In this document: piece by piece, positions 13,821 to 19,857 of the stretch
Layout of the letters: every line of letters starts with the position of its first letter
How positions within the stretch are numbered: the first letter of the stretch is position 1
From: an uncultured bacterium
Lineage (GTDB): Bacteria > Patescibacteriota > Minisyncoccia > Phycocordibacterales > UBA2100
Reading direction: 5' to 3'
DNA: 26,491 bases
Assembly: GCA_903881205.1 (NCBI GenBank)
Contig: CAIRSC010000089.1
Coordinates: 1 to 26,491, forward strand
Notes under the pieces: generated by a model
Databases searched by the model: none
The model's input: only the letters and a program-made list of their open reading frames with translations
What the model was told of the DNA's origin: nothing
Position numbers and translations under genes: made by a program

Positions 13821-14312
13821 ATGAAATGGGGTAAACTTCCGGATTCAGGCCTCTTTAGAACTGCTGAACAGGGAGAAATGCTCAGACCATTTCTCATTCT
13901 AGCTTTTTCACTTATTGCCATAGTAGCTATTCTCTATAACACAAAAGATTCACCGGATAATCTACCCGCAAATGCACCTGCAACTGTCTTTGTTCCGCAG
14001 AGCGTAACTCCTGCAGAACAAAAGGCCGCAGTGGCGGGAATTGCAGCTCTAAAATGTCCAGAGGCATATGCCAACGATGTCGAAAGAGCAAAGGCTTTCT
14101 ATGAGTACTTCGACTATTTTTTTACGGTGTACCCGAATAAACACGGAATGTATGACTGGGACGCTGGCCGCATGGACTTCCTTATCTCACATCACTGCAC
14201 AACTACGCTTGTAGCCTATGGTTATGACGGGACAAGCCCGATAGACTCTGCGATTAGACAGAAGCTCATCAACAACGCTATGCAATCAGACCAAGCCACG
14301 AGCACGCCGTAG
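13821..14312 (+). CDS. Membrane-anchored extracytoplasmic protein, 163 aa, hypothetical
   Basis: The ATG at 13821 is preferred; a GTG at 13812 overlaps the upstream stop. One transmembrane segment (about residues 22-39, FLILAFSLIAIVAILY) is followed by a Pro/Ala linker (DNLPANAPATVFVPQSVT) and a soluble domain with CPEAYANDVERAKAFYEYFDYFFTVYP and ISHHCTTTLVAYGYDG. As in the upstream protein there are two cysteines beyond the membrane and a disordered linker. It also ends in an STP tail. I recognise no family. Tight overlap with the preceding gene suggests a pair acting together at the cell surface. Confidence 0.65.
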   Translation: MKWGKLPDSGLFRTAEQGEMLRPFLILAFSLIAIVAILYNTKDSPDNLPANAPATVFVPQSVTPAEQKAAVAGIAALKCPEAYANDVERAKAFYEYFDYFFTVYPNKHGMYDWDAGRMDFLISHHCTTTLVAYGYDGTSPIDSAIRQKLINNAMQSDQATSTP

Positions 14313-14327
14313 TATCAGTAATGCCTT

Positions 14328-14540
14328 ATGCAAGAATCAGGCGATGTTCATTCCACGATACAACTGCTGACCATCAAGGAGGTTGCAGGGTTGCTGAAGA
14401 TATCTCAGATGACGGTACGTCGTTTGCAGCAGGGGCGGCATCTCCCGTTCATAAAGGTTGGCGGTAGTGTCCGTTTCGCCAAGAGTGACATTATTCAATA
14501 TCTAAAGAAACAGAGAATTGATTCAATCGATAGGTTTTGA
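14328..14540 (+). CDS. Excisionase-type helix-turn-helix protein, 70 aa
   Basis: The core LLTIKEVAGLLKISQMTVRRLQQGRHLPFIKVGGSVRFAKSDIIQYL is a textbook MerR/excisionase-like HTH (HTH_17): the helix-turn-helix EVAGLLKISQMTVRRL, the wing-like strand LPFIKVGGSVRF, and the final helix. Such proteins act as recombination directionality factors (Xis) or small repressors. It lies in the same element as the serine recombinase but about 3.5 kb away and in the opposite orientation, so it could control excision or plus-strand gene expression. Its stop codon lies inside the left arm of a 22-bp inverted repeat. Confidence 0.85.
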   Translation: MQESGDVHSTIQLLTIKEVAGLLKISQMTVRRLQQGRHLPFIKVGGSVRFAKSDIIQYLKKQRIDSIDRF

Positions 14541-14618
14541 GATTTGCTGGTCGTTGGGCTATTTACTAATTAAATAGTCAAGGAGCAGTACAGGAGCGGC
14601 CAGCAAATCTCAAAACCT
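14532..14618. terminator. Large inverted repeat between convergent genes
   Basis: Arms of 22 nt (14532-14553 and 14597-14618) match with one T/C difference that becomes a G-U pair in RNA. Inside sits a second hairpin (CTATTT/AAATAG, 14559-14577). It lies between the convergent excisionase-like and terminase-like genes, so a bidirectional terminator is the simplest reading, although no T-tract is present and the symmetry could also be a protein-binding or recombination site. Confidence 0.5.
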
Positions 14619-14632
14619 CCATTGGGGCTGCG

Positions 14633-14998
14633 CTACTCTTCAGGGATTGACGCATTGCTCTCATTGAGTGAGCGAATGAGCGCAAGGACGCTCAGCCCTC
14701 CTTGATGTTGCACTGTTTCCTTTGGCTTTCCCACCGTATGTTCAAGCAACAGGCGTGCGGCATTCACGTCAGGAGCCTTTGAGTAGACAAACTCTTCTCC
14801 ACCGTCAACCTCTTTGACAACACGCAAGCCAATAGCAGAATCTATGAGAGCGTCAAACAACTCTTTTGCGCGAGGCTTTAATTGCTTCAACATCAATTCA
14901 CGCATCTTTTGAGTCTCAAGCGTCCTTGGTGACATAGGAGCTCCGGCTCCCGCTCTTGCTCCTCCCCAAGTATTCTTTTTTAGTACCGCTGATTCCAT
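14633..14998 (-). CDS. Terminase small-subunit-like protein, 121 aa
   Basis: The N-terminus TWGGARAGAGAPMSPRTLETQKMRELML matches the GGxRxGAGRP-type opening of phage terminase small subunits and related DNA-binding proteins. A helical region follows (KQLKPRAKELFDALIDSAIGL), then a middle hairpin (VKEVDGGEEFVYSKAPD) and a tail LLEHTVGKPKETVQHQG that closely resembles the same region of such proteins (DRVLGKPKQ). Terminase small subunits bind viral DNA ends before packaging. No large terminase, portal or capsid gene is present, so it is either a phage remnant or a DNA-binding protein reused by the element. The product is predicted soluble. Confidence 0.6.
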   Translation of the reverse strand: MESAVLKKNTWGGARAGAGAPMSPRTLETQKMRELMLKQLKPRAKELFDALIDSAIGLRVVKEVDGGEEFVYSKAPDVNAARLLLEHTVGKPKETVQHQGGLSVLALIRSLNESNASIPEE

Positions 14999-15068
14999 AG
15001 ATTTTCAAGTTTCAAGTTCGGAATGCCATTTAATTAAACCTCCGATTTCGTAATATGGATACTATTTC

Positions 15069-15566
15069 CTATTTCACTCGCGTTACATACCGAATTGGGA
15101 TAAGTTCATTCGTTTCTAAAAACTCGGAGCCCGACTGCGCCTTAATATGGGAATTCCCACCCGAAACTAAGATGTGGTATATAAAGGCGTCTTGGCCATG
15201 CTCCTGAAGGAAACTCAGTTCATTTCTAGAAACATAGATGGGCGACGAGAGAGAACTTGTAGTACTCTTCACCTCAATGTATTTCTCTCTGCCGTCCGTA
15301 AAAAATGACAAGACATCATAGCCTGCACCATCTCCATCTTCAGCGGCAACGTTGCGTACCCTGTCTGCCAAATCTTTTCTTCCGATGGACTCAAAAAAAT
15401 CCTGTTCTATTGCAACTGCAATCTCCTCTCCTCTGTCTCCGGTCAATTTCCTTGACCTATTTATTTCTTCCCAGTTAATCTTCCGTGCCGTTCTATAGAA
15501 TCTTTCAGGAGCAATTATTTCTTTCTGCTGTTGTGGTTCGGAAACATCCCTAACGAAATTGCGCAC
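15069..15566 (-). CDS. DUF3883-type putative nuclease protein (possibly 5' truncated)
   Basis: The visible 165 aa begin at a GTG at 15566. The domain from about residue 42 has GDRGEEIAV, then AEDGDGAGYDVLSFF and KYIEVKSTTSS. The order GxxGE, GxGYD, xEVKST is that of DUF3883, a PD-(D/E)xK-like fold linked to restriction and other defence systems; E and K of IEVK would bind metal. The frame is open upstream to a TAG near 15613, coding for sequence that still looks natural (WASKISGAITS), but with no better start codon, so an upstream part may have been lost or frameshifted. It neighbours a membrane Mrr-like nuclease in an A+T-rich stretch, which supports a defence role. Confidence 0.65.
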   Translation of the reverse strand: MRNFVRDVSEPQQQKEIIAPERFYRTARKINWEEINRSRKLTGDRGEEIAVAIEQDFFESIGRKDLADRVRNVAAEDGDGAGYDVLSFFTDGREKYIEVKSTTSSLSSPIYVSRNELSFLQEHGQDAFIYHILVSGGNSHIKAQSGSEFLETNELIPIRYVTRVK

Positions 15567-15592
15567 CGAAGTAATCGCTCCACTTATTTTCG

Positions 15593-15880
15593 ATGCCCAT
15601 CTGGGTTCCTAAACCCCTAGGATTGAATCGTCAAATTATTAATCCCTACACAGGGAGCACGACCTCAGATTCCAACCAAGAGATAAACGGACAAACTTAT
15701 TATCATTTTAAAGGAGCTTTAAGAGATTCGATATACCCAACAAGAGCGAAGTCATTTGCGACTTTAAATCTACCCACCAGCAGCATGCATGGCACCTTCA
15801 CTTTCTTCTCTCAGATTGCCTGTGAAGATGGAGTGTTTCCGGAAAAGTTCGAAGACTCCCCTCTAACAGCAGCTGTATGA
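15593..15880 (+). CDS. Uncertain hypothetical protein, 95 aa
   Basis: An ATG-started frame (MPIWVPKPLGLNRQ ... FPEKFEDSPLTAAV) fills the gap between two minus-strand nuclease-like genes. The composition is protein-like, not the Arg/Ser-rich type of shadow frames, but there is no recognised motif, no Shine-Dalgarno, and it overlaps the open upstream extension of the DUF3883 gene on the other strand. It could be a small real gene or a fortuitous frame. Confidence 0.3.
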   Translation: MPIWVPKPLGLNRQIINPYTGSTTSDSNQEINGQTYYHFKGALRDSIYPTRAKSFATLNLPTSSMHGTFTFFSQIACEDGVFPEKFEDSPLTAAV

Positions 15881-15935
15881 ACAGAGAACAATAACCATCA
15901 TCCAAATTATGGTTCAATAGCGTTAGAGTATTGAG

Positions 15936-17072
15936 TTACGCTATTAAATCTCTTATTTTCAATAAATCATGTCCGTCCACTAGCTTTACATTGTTCTTTT
16001 GTGCTAAAGCCTTAGCAGATGGAGTAAAAGTTGAGTTTGTAATTACCCAGCCCTCATTTCCACTGTAGTAGCTAACAGCACCGACAACCTCCTGAACAGC
16101 TTTGTTTCCAACAGTGCCTTGGTATCTTTTGGCTTGGATGACCAAAGTCTTCCCGCTTTTCTTAGCTAACAAATCAGCTCCCTGGTCTCCAGTAGTAGCA
16201 GTACCACTAACATCGTAACCACACTCCTTAAATATTTTTGATAGGTATGTTTCAAATTCAACACCAGAAAGGTCATTTAAGCTGATATCCTTTTTAGGGC
16301 TACCTTTTTGGGCTTCGTGGTATTCTCTAAAAATCTTCTCTAAGACCTTAGGCAAATCTCTATACTGATCTGGTACATTCCATGTATATCCTTTTTTAAA
16401 AAAGTCTTTTAATTTGGCATCACTAATACCGTCAATTACAGCCAGTTTTCTTATACAAGCTTCAATTTCCTTAGATAAAAGAACCCAGCTTTCATCTCCG
16501 TAGTCATCGATGATAGATACCTTTCTCTCTGTAATCTCAAGGAATTTATCTATTATATCTTTCCGGCCATCAAGAAAATGTCTTGCTTCACGCTCAGTCT
16601 TATCTTCGTATTCCTTTTCAGCTTGCTCCTGCCTTATTCTATTTTCCTCTACAATCTCCTTGTATCTCTCTTTAAATTTAGGCAGAAGAGAATTCTTCAA
16701 TTCAATATATTGAAGAGGAATACCCTGTCTCTTTTCCCATACAGGCAACCATTCTCTAGATTTAGGAGCTATGTTTGGAACCCTTTCTCTTATAGCAATT
16801 TCCTTTATACAATCACTCACCTGATTTTCTACATAATGAGGCCAGCTATCCTTTCTAAGGTTTTTTAGATGGTCTTCAATTAAAATCTGGTTTCTTTCCT
16901 CAAGCGATTTGGTCTTATCTAAATCTGCAACAGGGTATTTGTTTTCTAAATCCAATTGTGCCTTACGCGTAACAAAGTGGTTTTTACTAGATTCCTGTAT
17001 AGAGTTAATTACTGAGACTATACCCCAAATAATGAATCCAATGATGACCAGAGGTATGGCAAGTTCCTCCAT
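15936..17072 (-). CDS. Membrane-anchored Mrr-type restriction endonuclease
   Basis: This 378-aa protein starts with one transmembrane helix (about residues 6-22, IPLVIIGFIIWGIVSVI). A long charged helical region follows (about 30-250, with EENRIRQEQAEKEYEDKTERE). The C-terminal Mrr catalytic domain (about 265-378) has the landmarks LSGVEFETYLSKIFKECGY, the catalytic aspartate in TGDQGADLL, IQAKRY (the QxK variant of the PD-(D/E)xK core) and GWVITNSTFTP. Mrr-like enzymes cut DNA, often modified or foreign DNA; membrane-fused versions are known as presumptive defence nucleases meeting incoming DNA. The gene is markedly A+T rich compared with the core, suggesting recent transfer. TATAGT lies 13 nt upstream of the ATG. 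Confidence 0.85.
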   Translation of the reverse strand: MEELAIPLVIIGFIIWGIVSVINSIQESSKNHFVTRKAQLDLENKYPVADLDKTKSLEERNQILIEDHLKNLRKDSWPHYVENQVSDCIKEIAIRERVPNIAPKSREWLPVWEKRQGIPLQYIELKNSLLPKFKERYKEIVEENRIRQEQAEKEYEDKTEREARHFLDGRKDIIDKFLEITERKVSIIDDYGDESWVLLSKEIEACIRKLAVIDGISDAKLKDFFKKGYTWNVPDQYRDLPKVLEKIFREYHEAQKGSPKKDISLNDLSGVEFETYLSKIFKECGYDVSGTATTGDQGADLLAKKSGKTLVIQAKRYQGTVGNKAVQEVVGAVSYYSGNEGWVITNSTFTPSAKALAQKNNVKLVDGHDLLKIRDLIA

Positions 17073-17296
17073 AAAATCATTTCTTACTATACGATAAATT
17101 TTAAAATCTCACAATAACCTCCAACCGCAGCTCTCTAATTACACAACTAGGTTTTAACTCCATCAGGCTCTTGTTTCCTGAAGCTGAGCCATTGGCGTAA
17201 AGCCACGATTTTGGAGGCTGGCGAACTTTCCTGCCACAGAGCTAAGCGTCTGAAGGAACTGGACTATTGGTTTTGAGTTCTGTATCGTCAGGGGGA
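17073..17296. other. Non-coding right end of element 2
   Basis: No gene is seen. The stretch contains short hairpins (GGCTC/GAGCC around 17168-17192; TGGC-GTAAA-GCCA around 17193-17205) and ends with AGGGGGAC directly before the glutaredoxin stop. It probably carries the right attachment region, but no clear long repeat of the tRNA-Arg end is present. Confidence 0.4.
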
Positions 17297-17536
17297 CTAG
17301 ATCGCGAGCAATTCACGGATTCTAGGCTCGTCGAACCCGACGACGAACTGGTCGCCGATGGTGATCACCGGCACGCCCATCTGGCCGCTCTTATCAATCA
17401 TCTCCTTGCGCTTCTCGAGGTCCGTTGCAACATTGTAGTCGGTGAACGCCACGTTGTTGGCGGTGAAGAATTCCTTGGCCATGTGGCAGAAGTGGCACGA
17501 TGGCGTCGAATAAATCTGTACTGGTGTTGTGTTCAT
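17297..17536 (-). CDS. Glutaredoxin-like protein
   Basis: This 79-aa single-domain protein has the glutaredoxin/NrdH fold: IYSTPSCHFCHMAKEFF with active-site C14 and C17, the cis-proline segment MGVPVITIGDQ, and the closing VGFDEPRIRELL helix. It is a cytosolic dithiol reductant, possibly for ribonucleotide reductase or mixed disulfides. TATAAT on the minus strand about 33 nt upstream would give a leader of about 27 nt. Its stop codon is the first base pair of core DNA after element 2, so the element was inserted directly downstream of this gene. Confidence 0.9.
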   Translation of the reverse strand: MNTTPVQIYSTPSCHFCHMAKEFFTANNVAFTDYNVATDLEKRKEMIDKSGQMGVPVITIGDQFVVGFDEPRIRELLAI

Positions 17537-17586
17537 GGTGTTTGTGTAAGGCGTATAAGCTACCCTCAGATTATATCACTGCAGGT

Positions 17587-18168
17587 TTAGGAACGAAGCG
17601 ATGTAAGCGCCTTGGACCACGAGATGAGCTGATCAAGCATGCCGTTGGCACGCTCATCGTACGAAGTGAACAGCTCTGCCTCCGGAGTGCCCTGCGAGGA
17701 GGCCATGATGACATCGAACGGCATGTGGACTGAATACTTTATGGGAGCCATTCCGAGCTCAATAACGACCGATCGCAGCTGCTCGATCGCTCGCGCACCC
17801 ATGGCACTGCCGTAGCTCACGAATCCAACTGCCTTGTTATTCCATTCCGACCCCACGTAATCAAGTGCATTTTTTAGTACGGCTGAATAGCCGTGATTGT
17901 ACTCGGGTGCGATGATGACGAACCCGTCTGCCTCAGCGACCTTGGCAGTCCACTTCACGACCGCAGGATCTGTGTACGGCTTTGTCTTGTAGCTGGGCGT
18001 CTCTGTCTCATTGAAAAACGGCATCGGGTAATCCCGCAGATCGAGCACCTCTATTTCGACCCCTTCTTTCTTTCCAAGAAGTGCGGTGATCCAGCGTGCA
18101 GGCTTTTCGGCGAAGCGGCCCTCGCGGGTCGATCCGACGATTACTTTGATCTTGAGTGGTTCAGCCAT
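17587..18168 (-). CDS. NADPH-dependent FMN reductase family protein
   Basis: This 193-aa flavodoxin-fold protein has the FMN phosphate loop near the N-terminus (VIVGSTREGRFAEKPARW) and the second FMN-contact segment PEYNHGYSAVLKNALDY at about residue 100, followed by the conserved KAVGFVSYGSAMGARAIEQLR. The family (YieF/ChrR/azoreductase-like) reduces quinones, azo compounds or flavins with NAD(P)H and protects from electrophile stress. It is divergent from an HxlR-type regulator, and its promoter (TTTACA-17 nt-TACAAT) overlaps a palindrome, so quinone- or thiol-stress-responsive control like that of YodB-azoR in Bacillus is likely by analogy. Confidence 0.9.
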   Translation of the reverse strand: MAEPLKIKVIVGSTREGRFAEKPARWITALLGKKEGVEIEVLDLRDYPMPFFNETETPSYKTKPYTDPAVVKWTAKVAEADGFVIIAPEYNHGYSAVLKNALDYVGSEWNNKAVGFVSYGSAMGARAIEQLRSVVIELGMAPIKYSVHMPFDVIMASSQGTPEAELFTSYDERANGMLDQLISWSKALTSLRS

Positions 18169-18198
18169 AATGAAATTATGTTATTTGATAGGACGTTC

Positions 18199-18227
18199 AT
18201 TGTACGCACGCAACTTTACTTTGTAAA
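18199..18227 (-). promoter_or_regulatory. Promoter of the FMN reductase gene
   Basis: On the minus strand TTTACA (18222-18227) and TACAAT (18199-18204) are separated by 17 nt. The start would fall near 18193, giving a leader of about 25 nt. The -35 lies within the palindrome at 18213-18229. Confidence 0.6.
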
Positions 18228-18229
18228 GT
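18213..18229. promoter_or_regulatory. Palindromic operator candidate for the HxlR regulator
   Basis: ACTTTAC-TTT-GTAAAGT is a perfect 7-bp inverted repeat with a 3-bp centre. It covers the -35 of the FMN reductase gene and lies directly before a GATAAT (18231-18236) that could serve the HxlR gene. Binding here could repress the reductase and the regulator itself. Confidence 0.6.
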
Positions 18230-18255
18230 GGATAATGCTATGGTAGCGTATTGCT

Positions 18256-18585
18256 ATGACCCTCAGAACCGCGCAGCAGAAAAAAGACCTCTGCCCCGGC
18301 TGCCCTGTCGCGCGCGTAGCCGACATTTTGGGTGATTCGTGTTCACTTCTGATCGTCCGCGACCTCCTCAGCACTCCCCAGCGCTTCTCACAGCTCGAAA
18401 CATCGCTTCGTGGGATCAGCACACGGACACTCACCAACAAGCTCAAACAACTCGAACACGAAGGAATGATAAAACGAAACGAATATACAAAACCGCAGCG
18501 AGTGGAGTATTCGCTTACCAAAAAGGGAGAGGCCCTGCACACTGTGATCGACGCGATGCGCTCATACGGGAAGAAGTATCTCTAA
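18256..18585 (+). CDS. HxlR-family transcriptional regulator
   Basis: This 109-aa protein has the HxlR winged-helix layout: CPGCPVARVADILGDSCSLLIVRDLL near the N-terminus, RFSQLETSLRGISTRTLTNKLKQLEHEGMIKR as the helix-turn-helix, and the wing YTKPQRVEYSLTKKGEAL. HxlR proteins such as YodB and HypR sense electrophiles through an N-terminal cysteine. Here C13 and C16 form a CPGC pair, so a thiol switch is plausible. It is divergent from an FMN reductase gene with a palindrome between them, the classic arrangement of such a regulator and its target. No Shine-Dalgarno is seen. A run of ten G follows its stop by about 8 nt. Confidence 0.92.
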   Translation: MTLRTAQQKKDLCPGCPVARVADILGDSCSLLIVRDLLSTPQRFSQLETSLRGISTRTLTNKLKQLEHEGMIKRNEYTKPQRVEYSLTKKGEALHTVIDAMRSYGKKYL

Positions 18586-18629
18586 CCCCGTGGGGGGGGG
18601 TTGGTACGAAGTTGGAACCAATATGTTAT

Positions 18630-19325
18630 TTACCGACGTCTAGCTGACCGTCGAAGGCCATCGGATAGTGCATATTCGTATAATGGACCGAAAAGCACAC
18701 CTGAAAGAAACCAGAAAACGAACTCCTCAATGGGAACGCCAAGGATGAGGATTCCACTAAGGTGTCCGAAATCGTACGTATGCTGAATCCAGGTCGGTGA
18801 AGCGTACGCAACACTAGCATAGAAGCTCGTGGATATTACTGCCATCAATACGCCGCTCATGAGCGCGTCCTTCCAGAGATCAGACCGGTTCCAAAAGATC
18901 ACTGCAATCGCCAAAATCATTGCAATGCTGCTGGCATAAAACGAAGTCAAACCTATCCCCCAAAACAACCAGGACATCATATAAGCCAGGAAAAGCAGTA
19001 TTGCCAATGCTCCGATGTGATGCGGCTTTGCCTTCACTCGATACAGCTGCCTCGAGAAGATGACCTCGTATGCGACAGCCATTATTCCGCCACTAAAAAA
19101 CCCTAGAATTAGGTCTTCGATACCAACACGGGTGCCTGTAATCGTTTGTGGATGCCACCAATCCTTGGTCCACCAGTAGTAGGCAGTCCACACACTGAGA
19201 ATTCCTATGAATGTTCCTGTATAGAGCATTTCCCTGCGCAGATCTTTTCTCCAGAAGTAGAAAAGAGACCATACTATCGCAAAAGGTATGCAACCGACTA
19301 AATAGACAAGATTCGTCGGAATCAT
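18630..19325 (-). CDS. Lycopene-cyclase-type (CrtYcd/CarR-like) membrane protein
   Basis: This 231-aa protein has about seven transmembrane segments. It shows an internal two-fold repeat: GIEDLILGFFSGG at residues 68-80 and PIEEFVFWFLSGV at 198-210. Paired acidic motifs of the form PxEE/IED, each at the start of a helix, are the hallmark of the CrtYc/CrtYd-type lycopene cyclase domains. In that family they cyclise carotenoid ends. No other carotenoid gene is in the window, so the substrate is open; in CPR bacteria this could be a lipid or isoprenoid taken from a host, or a non-enzymatic relative. TATAAT on the minus strand lies 9 nt before the ATG. Confidence 0.6.
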   Translation of the reverse strand: MIPTNLVYLVGCIPFAIVWSLFYFWRKDLRREMLYTGTFIGILSVWTAYYWWTKDWWHPQTITGTRVGIEDLILGFFSGGIMAVAYEVIFSRQLYRVKAKPHHIGALAILLFLAYMMSWLFWGIGLTSFYASSIAMILAIAVIFWNRSDLWKDALMSGVLMAVISTSFYASVAYASPTWIQHTYDFGHLSGILILGVPIEEFVFWFLSGVLFGPLYEYALSDGLRRSARRR

Positions 19326-19725
19326 CGTACGATAATTATAACCCTGGCGATACGTTAGTTTCCAATTTTCCCCAACTCTTACGATTTGGCCGTCTTTACC
19401 TGCGTACCGGCAAATCAGGACAATACTCGCGCTGACAATTGAGACTTAGAATCTTCATAAAACAAGCCTCTCGATAGGGTTTCCTAATATGTGCGGGCGG
19501 CGGGAATCGAACCCGCAGCTAATCCGAGGGAATGAAAAGTGACGAAGGCAGCTTTTCATCATTTTGCCACTATTTGGGTGCGGGTACGGGGAATCAAGTC
19601 AGGCGTAATTTTCTGCTGAAAATTCGCACGACCCTGCCTCGGCGCCGAGCGCCTGCGGCCGTTCGATTCCCGACGCGAAGCACGCTGTGCTTCGCTTACC
19701 CGCACAATATTCGCTTCGCTCTTTG
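19326..19725. other. Non-coding stretch with tRNA 3'-end fragments and hairpins
   Basis: No protein gene is supported. From 19491 there are three tRNA 3'-end pieces. One is on the minus strand at 19491-19516 (T-arm GCGGGTTCGATTCCCGC plus acceptor CGCCCGCA). A minus-strand copy of the tRNA-Gly(CCC) end lies at 19578-19595 (18 bp identical to 19725-19742). A plus-strand copy (19661-19705) is split by a hairpin, GCGAAGCA / TGCTTCGC. A palindrome CTCGGCGCCGAG is at 19638-19649. Between 19326 and 19490 nothing is recognised. Confidence 0.7.
19491..19516 (-). pseudogene. tRNA 3' fragment (T-arm and acceptor strand)
   Basis: On the minus strand the T-arm GCGGG-TTCGATT-CCCGC is followed by CGCCCGC and A. 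A matching 5' acceptor (GCGGGCG) is not found at the expected distance upstream; the sequence there (around 19570-19580) only resembles a D-arm (TAGTGGCAAAATG). So a broken tRNA, an intron-containing tRNA or an integration scar are possible. Confidence 0.5.
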
Positions 19726-19796
19726 TGCGGGTACGGGGAATCGAACCCCGCTCTCAACCTTGGGAAGGTCGCATTCTACCACTAAACCATACCCGC
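19726..19796 (-). tRNA. tRNA-Gly(CCC)
   Basis: Minus-strand cloverleaf: acceptor GCGGGTA / TACCCGC, D-arm with TTTAGTGGTAGAAT, anticodon stem CGACC/GGTTG with loop TTCCCAA (anticodon CCC), T-arm CGGGG-TTCGATT-CCCCG, discriminator A. CCA is not encoded. The last 18 nt with flank are repeated 147 bp further downstream on the same strand. Confidence 0.93.
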
Positions 19797-19857
19797 AAAA
19801 TTTGTACGCCCGCGACTTTGGTAATGTAACAAAAAACGCACACGAGGGCGAGCTGCG

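Larger units (their letters stand above)
9355..17296. mobile_element. Integrative element at tRNA-Arg with regulatory and nuclease cargo
   Basis: It is bounded on the left by tRNA-Arg, whose 3' end is fused to the recombinase gene, and on the right by the return of G+C-rich core genes at the glutaredoxin stop (17297). It holds the recombinase, a resolvase-fold paralog, small regulators, an excisionase-like HTH protein, a terminase-small-subunit-like protein, two small membrane proteins and two nuclease-like proteins. Composition is lower in G+C, strongest from about 15.0 to 17.2 kb. No long direct repeat of the tRNA end was found; a short similarity (AGGGGGAC at 17290-17297 against AAGGGGAC in the tRNA) is the best right-end candidate and is weak. 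Confidence 0.6.

Noticed and set aside
17160..17210. tRNA-like fold near the right end of element 2
   Set aside because: Two short hairpins exist but no T-loop TTCGA/TTCAA and no acceptor pairing, so no tRNA can be supported.
18591..18602. Run of ten G as a phase-variable tract
   Set aside because: It lies after the HxlR stop in non-coding DNA, so a length change would not alter a protein; it may be part of a weak terminator (AACCCC ... GGGGTT) or a sequencing error.
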